Both the position numbers and the translations under genes were made by a program. Positions 6,987 through 10,087 of a stretch of 10,087 nucleotides of DNA are shown one piece after another (within the stretch, counting starts at the first letter, position 1; every line of letters begins with the position of its first letter). Location of the stretch: NCBI RefSeq assembly GCF_937999985.1, contig NZ_CALLDG010000010.1, forward strand, positions 1-10,087. Reading direction: 5' to 3'. The DNA comes from an uncultured Corynebacterium sp. Lineage in GTDB: Bacteria; Actinomycetota; Actinomycetes; Mycobacteriales; Mycobacteriaceae. Under the pieces are notes generated by a model. That model had not been told where the DNA came from. It did no database searches and saw only the letters and a list, made by a program, of their open reading frames with translations.

Positions 6987-9771
6987 AGCGCTGCGGCGGC
7001 AGGTACGGGCGCAGCCAGTTCGGCACCGCGCTGGCCGGGATCAGGTGGTTCACCCAACCCCACAGGCCCGCACCAGCGGCACCCAGGCCGATGATGCTCA
7101 GGATGATCGTGGTGATGATACCCGCCTTGACGGAGCCGCTGAGCTCCGTCTTGGAACCACCCAGAGACCCGGTGGAACCAGTAGAACCCGAGGAGCCGCC
7201 CGGCTTGTCCGGGTTGGTCGAGTCGTCGGGGTCCGGTCCCGGCTGCGGTTCCGCACCCGGGGCGTTGAAGCCCACCTTGATCGGGTCGTGGTCCGAGGCA
7301 CGGAACACGTTCGGCTCGTAGAAGTCCACCACGTTGTAGTTGCGCCGGGAGTACTCGAACGCTACCGACTCGTCGGCGTTGATGTCCCAAACGTCCGCGC
7401 CAGTGGCTATCTCGGTGGCCTTCTCGTTGGCGAGGACGTGATCCAGGGAGCCCAGTCGGCCACCGAACTGGTAGGAATGGCCGGCGTCAAACTTGGTCTC
7501 GAGGTTGGTGTAGCCGGCCTCCTCGATGATGCGGATGGCGTCTTCCTTCGCGTAGGCGTTGAAGTCACCCAGGATGAACTGCGGCTTGTCCTTGAAGTCC
7601 GCGTCCTCGCTCAGCCACTCAACTAGCTGGCGGGACATCTCCGCGCGCAGCTGGGCGTTGTTACCCTGACCATCGCCCGTATCCGCGTCGCCGCGAGCCA
7701 CACTGCCCTTGGACTTGTAGTGGTTCACAACGGCGACGAAAGCCTGCTCGTCCTTCGCACCCTTGTTCTTGAACTGCTGCGCCAGCGGCTGGCGGGCGAT
7801 CTTGTCGAAGGCCTCCACGTCGAGAATCTTAGATTCCCCGACCGGCTCCACCTTCTCCGGCTGGTAGATGAACGCGGTACGGATGACGTCTTCGTTCTTC
7901 GCTACCGTGGCCGGGCTCTTCACGTACTCCCACTTGCCACCGGCCGCGTTAAGCTCGTCGACCAGGTGCTTCAACGCAGCGTCCCGATCCTTGCCGAACT
8001 TGGCGGAGTTCTGGATCTCCTCCAGACCCAACACCGAAACATCCAGGGTGTTGATCGCCTTGACGATCTTGGCCTGCTGATCCTTGAATGCGTGCTCGGT
8101 ATAGGCACCGCGAACGTCGCACTTGTCAGCGGTAACAGGGTTGCCCTCGCGATCCTTGTAGGAACCGCAATTGGTCTGATCCTCGCCCAGGTCGGTGAAG
8201 TAGTTCAGGACGTTGAAGCTGGCGATGGAGTGGCTGCCGCCGACCTCCTCGGGGCCGTTCTCCTCGGCCGGGCGGGAGTCCTCCCAGCTAATCGGCAGAT
8301 CTGCCTGCGCGGTATCGCCCGTGATCTGGGAGGTTGGCTGCAGGGACCACTTCTCAAAGCCGTAAGACAGCACCGTCGGCTGGGAGAAGCTCACCTGGTC
8401 GCCGGCGCGCAGCGACTTAATGCCCTCGGCGGTCTTCAGGTAGGGCTGCGGGGTGTTCTGCGCATCCTTGTTGCGGAAGTAATTGAGGGTCGCGCCGTCG
8501 TCCAGGGTGACGATCTTCTTGGCATTGCCAGCCTCGTAAGCCTGCGCCTCTGCTCCCGGTGCCACCATTGAAGTCGCCTGGTACAGCGGCTCATTACCCT
8601 CCACCAGATCCACGGAACCGTACTGGTTCAGCTCGTAGTTATTGGTGACGGTGTAGGTAGCGGAAGGCTGGAACATCATGTGCTCGTTGGCCTCGCGGGT
8701 CTCCTCGTCCAAAGGAACGGCGTCCGTGATCGGCTCCGGCTTCTCACCGCAGTCCTTGGACGGGTTGTCGGACTCGGTGTACTCGGCAAATCCGATCTGG
8801 GTGGACTCGTAGTGCTCCCCCACCTTGCCGGTGACCACGACGCACTTGTCGAGGTCCGCCGGGGTGCCGCCCTTACCCGTGTAAACGAATACTGCCTGGG
8901 AGGCTTCGCCCGCCTTGCGCAGCTGTGCCGCGCCGCCCTCCTGGATCACGAAGCCATTTAGGCCGCCGGAGGGGTAGCTTGCGGTGACCCAGCCGGCCGT
9001 CTTGACCTGCTTATCCACCAGCGGGGACTTCTCCCCCGTTCCCTGAATCTCGGAAATCTTGTGTTCCTCGGCGTCTCCCGGCTGATCCGGCTCGTTGGGG
9101 TCGTCCGGGTTCTCCGGCTGCTCCGGGTTATCCGGGGCCTCTGCGTTCGGATCCAGCGCGTCGCCACCGCTGTAGCGCGGCTTCGGATCGCCGACGGTGA
9201 AGTCGGCGCTGTTGTCGTCGGTATCCTTGCCCTCGTCGTTACGGGCGGCTGCCGTGGTGTTAGAGAGAGCCGCGCTGCCAGCGGTCTCGTTCACCTGCGC
9301 ATTCCCATAGCCCACGATGTCGATCGCGGGGTTTCCAGCGGCCCACTTCTCGGAAGAGTCAGTCAGGACGACGGTGCCGTTCTTACCGCGCATGGCCAAA
9401 TCGTCCCCGGTGGCGTCAGCAACAAAATCCTGGGTACCGCCGTTACCCGCAGCGCCCTTGATCAGATAGAAGCCCTTCGGCTGGATGGTGCCGGATAGCG
9501 CGATCGGCTTGACGTTGTTCCCGCCGTTGGCGGAGAGATACTGAACGGTCCAGCCATCGAGGCGGATCGGCTTATCGGTGGGGTTGAACAGCTCAACGTA
9601 ATCGTTCTTCAACGTGGCGCCCTTGTTTCCGCCGCCACCATAGACGGCGCTGATGACGACGTTATCGCCGGCCGGGGTGGCCAGGGCCGTTGGAACGGTG
9701 AGGACGTTGGCGCTCAGGGCCAGCGCACTGAAGGTGGCCACGGAGGTGATGGTCTTGAAACGAGCTTTCAT
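6985..9771 (-). CDS. Secreted, membrane-anchored ExeM/NucH-type extracellular nuclease
   Basis: A 928-residue extracellular nuclease predicted to cleave DNA or RNA outside the cell for phosphate or nucleotide use, biofilm release or defence. Residues 1-31 are a signal peptide with likely cleavage after ALA (29-31). A lamin-tail-like domain spans about 36-165 (VVISAVYGGGG, DYVELFNPT). An acidic Pro-rich linker (about 203-237) leads to an OB-fold region (about 238-345). The endonuclease/exonuclease/phosphatase domain (about 514-835) shows all core motifs: SFNVLNYF with N520, LEEIQN with E585, NHYKSKG (683-689), GDFNAY with D736 and N738, SLDHVLAN (775-782), and SDHDPIKV with D827 and H828. A Gly/Ser/Pro linker, a hydrophobic helix (about 882-906) and the tail IPASAVPNWLRPYLPPQR end the protein; no LPXTG is present. 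The ATG at 9771 has AGGA 9 nt upstream. Substrate preference is inferred from family. Confidence 0.93.
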   Translation of the reverse strand: MKARFKTITSVATFSALALSANVLTVPTALATPAGDNVVISAVYGGGGNKGATLKNDYVELFNPTDKPIRLDGWTVQYLSANGGNNVKPIALSGTIQPKGFYLIKGAAGNGGTQDFVADATGDDLAMRGKNGTVVLTDSSEKWAAGNPAIDIVGYGNAQVNETAGSAALSNTTAAARNDEGKDTDDNSADFTVGDPKPRYSGGDALDPNAEAPDNPEQPENPDDPNEPDQPGDAEEHKISEIQGTGEKSPLVDKQVKTAGWVTASYPSGGLNGFVIQEGGAAQLRKAGEASQAVFVYTGKGGTPADLDKCVVVTGKVGEHYESTQIGFAEYTESDNPSKDCGEKPEPITDAVPLDEETREANEHMMFQPSATYTVTNNYELNQYGSVDLVEGNEPLYQATSMVAPGAEAQAYEAGNAKKIVTLDDGATLNYFRNKDAQNTPQPYLKTAEGIKSLRAGDQVSFSQPTVLSYGFEKWSLQPTSQITGDTAQADLPISWEDSRPAEENGPEEVGGSHSIASFNVLNYFTDLGEDQTNCGSYKDREGNPVTADKCDVRGAYTEHAFKDQQAKIVKAINTLDVSVLGLEEIQNSAKFGKDRDAALKHLVDELNAAGGKWEYVKSPATVAKNEDVIRTAFIYQPEKVEPVGESKILDVEAFDKIARQPLAQQFKNKGAKDEQAFVAVVNHYKSKGSVARGDADTGDGQGNNAQLRAEMSRQLVEWLSEDADFKDKPQFILGDFNAYAKEDAIRIIEEAGYTNLETKFDAGHSYQFGGRLGSLDHVLANEKATEIATGADVWDINADESVAFEYSRRNYNVVDFYEPNVFRASDHDPIKVGFNAPGAEPQPGPDPDDSTNPDKPGGSSGSTGSTGSLGGSKTELSGSVKAGIITTIILSIIGLGAAGAGLWGWVNHLIPASAVPNWLRPYLPPQR
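7054..7128 (-). other. C-terminal transmembrane segment of the nuclease
   Basis: Residues about 882-906 (starting AGIITTIILSIIGLG and ending in a Trp-rich LWGWV) form one hydrophobic helix. The downstream tail (6988-7041) is Pro/Trp-rich with two arginines. This should hold the nuclease in the envelope after signal-peptide removal. Confidence 0.75.
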
Positions 9772-9783
9772 GGATCTAGATCC
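9772..9783. promoter_or_regulatory. 12-bp perfect palindrome abutting the nuclease start codon
   Basis: GGATCTAGATCC is identical on both strands and sits immediately next to the ATG (9769-9771), overlapping the spacer after the AGGA ribosome-binding site. It could be an operator or a small RNA structure affecting initiation. No named regulator site was recognised. Confidence 0.35.
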
Positions 9784-9799
9784 TGCTTTCTGGTGAAGA

Positions 9800-9826
9800 T
9801 AGCTCCCGCTGGTGAGGCGGGAGCTA
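9800..9826 (-). terminator. Strong intercistronic hairpin (terminator or attenuator)
   Basis: A 10-bp perfect stem, TAGCTCCCGC paired with GCGGGAGCTA, with a 7-nt loop lies 29 nt after the upstream gene's stop codon. On the minus strand it is followed only by TCTTC rather than a clean T-run, so termination may be partial. No T-run exists in the plus direction. Just 28 nt separate it from the nuclease ATG. Confidence 0.6.
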
Positions 9827-9855
9827 GAGGTGATTGGGGTGCTGGTTAAGTTGGT

Positions 9856-10086
9856 CTAGATGTGGAGCATGTCGCGCGCCCACTGCGGCAGCATGTCGCG
9901 GGCCCACTGCGGAACGATGTTGGCGGGGATGCCACCGTTCTTCTGCACCCAGGAAATGGCGGTGGCGCCACCGATGATGACGGCCAGAACACCGATCACT
10001 GCGGCGATGATGCCGCCCTTGGAGGAACCAGACAGGGAGCCGTCCGTGCCCGGCTGTTCGTCACCTTCGCCCGGCTGTTCGTCACC
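9856..10086 (-). CDS. C-terminal 76 residues of a surface-anchored protein (partial, runs off right edge)
   Basis: Only the end of this protein is visible, so its function cannot be named. The segment starts with acidic repeats GDEQPGE, then a Gly/Ser linker (TDGSLSGSSKGG), a hydrophobic helix (about residues 24-47 of the visible part, GIIAAVIGVLAVIIGGA to SWV), and the tail IPANIVPQWARDML with PQWARDML repeated before the final HI. The stop codon TAG is at 9856-9858. The layout implies a secreted protein with a long extracellular part anchored at the C-terminus. It closely parallels the end of the neighbouring nuclease. The two genes are on the same strand, 84 nt apart, with a hairpin between them. 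A surface phosphatase or nucleotidase partner would fit the context, but nothing visible shows it. Confidence 0.85.
   Translation of the reverse strand, partial: GDEQPGEGDEQPGTDGSLSGSSKGGIIAAVIGVLAVIIGGATAISWVQKNGGIPANIVPQWARDMLPQWARDMLHI
9865..9912. repeat. 24-bp tandem duplication encoding PQWARDML twice
   Basis: Two adjacent 24-bp units (9865-9888 and 9889-9912) match at 22 of 24 positions and encode identical octapeptides, since both differences are silent. The duplication is at the extreme C-terminus of the anchored protein. Confidence 0.9.
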
Positions 10087-10087
10087 T
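10049..10087. repeat. 21-bp-period direct repeats encoding GDEQPGE units
   Basis: An 18-bp word beginning CCCGGCTGTTCG occurs at 10049-10066 and exactly again at 10070-10087, a period of 21 bp, seven codons. It encodes an acidic Pro/Gly linker before the membrane helix. The array reaches the window edge, so the copy number is unknown. Confidence 0.85.

Noticed and set aside
6985..7128. LPXTG sortase signal at the nuclease C-terminus
   Set aside because: No LPxTG-like motif precedes the hydrophobic helix, and the tail after it is a Pro/Trp sequence rather than a short positive cluster.
7720..8571. Plus-strand 283-codon frame within the nuclease region
   Set aside because: Antisense to the EEP nuclease and OB-fold coding sequence; no protein features of its own.

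Overview
The window is GC-rich, almost fully coding DNA. It looks like a high-GC actinobacterium, most probably Corynebacterium. The reasons are the protein sequences themselves, the frequent GTG starts, the order alaS - rarA - phosphotransferase-like gene - aspS with a divergent secreted zinc-metallopeptidase gene, and a secreted nuclease that ends in a membrane anchor rather than an LPXTG signal. The species cannot be fixed from sequence reading alone.

Region 1 (1-5882, all on the minus strand, transcribed right to left) reads as a compact translation/genome-maintenance unit. aspS (aspartyl-tRNA synthetase) comes first. A protein-kinase-fold phosphotransferase-like gene follows 10 nt later, then rarA/mgsA (AAA+ ATPase) after 19 nt, then alaS (alanyl-tRNA synthetase, N-terminal half only, running off the left edge) after 53 nt. 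The two synthetases make Asp-tRNA and Ala-tRNA. AspRS carries the His/Gly pair associated with non-discriminating enzymes, so it may also make Asp-tRNA(Asn) for GatCAB. RarA acts at stalled replication forks. The kinase-like protein has no assigned substrate.

Region 2 (5883-5982) is a roughly 100-bp divergent promoter region. Region 3 (5983-6942, plus strand) is a membrane-anchored HExxH zinc metallopeptidase, followed by a hairpin/T-run terminator that overlaps the stop codon of the convergent gene.

Region 4 (6985-10087, minus strand) encodes surface proteins. One is a 928-residue secreted ExeM/NucH-type nuclease with signal peptide, lamin-tail domain, OB-fold, EEP nuclease domain, transmembrane helix and short tail. 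Upstream of it is the C-terminal end of another anchored protein. A strong hairpin and a 12-bp palindrome lie in the short gap between them.

The most interesting signal is that these two neighbouring proteins, although different in their linkers, end in the same layout: Ser/Gly linker, hydrophobic helix, Trp-Val, then a tail matching IPAxxVPxWxRxxLP. In the upstream protein the last eight residues of this tail are tandemly duplicated. This could be a C-terminal envelope-anchoring or sorting module. No CRISPR array, tRNA, rRNA, insertion sequence or phage gene was seen.
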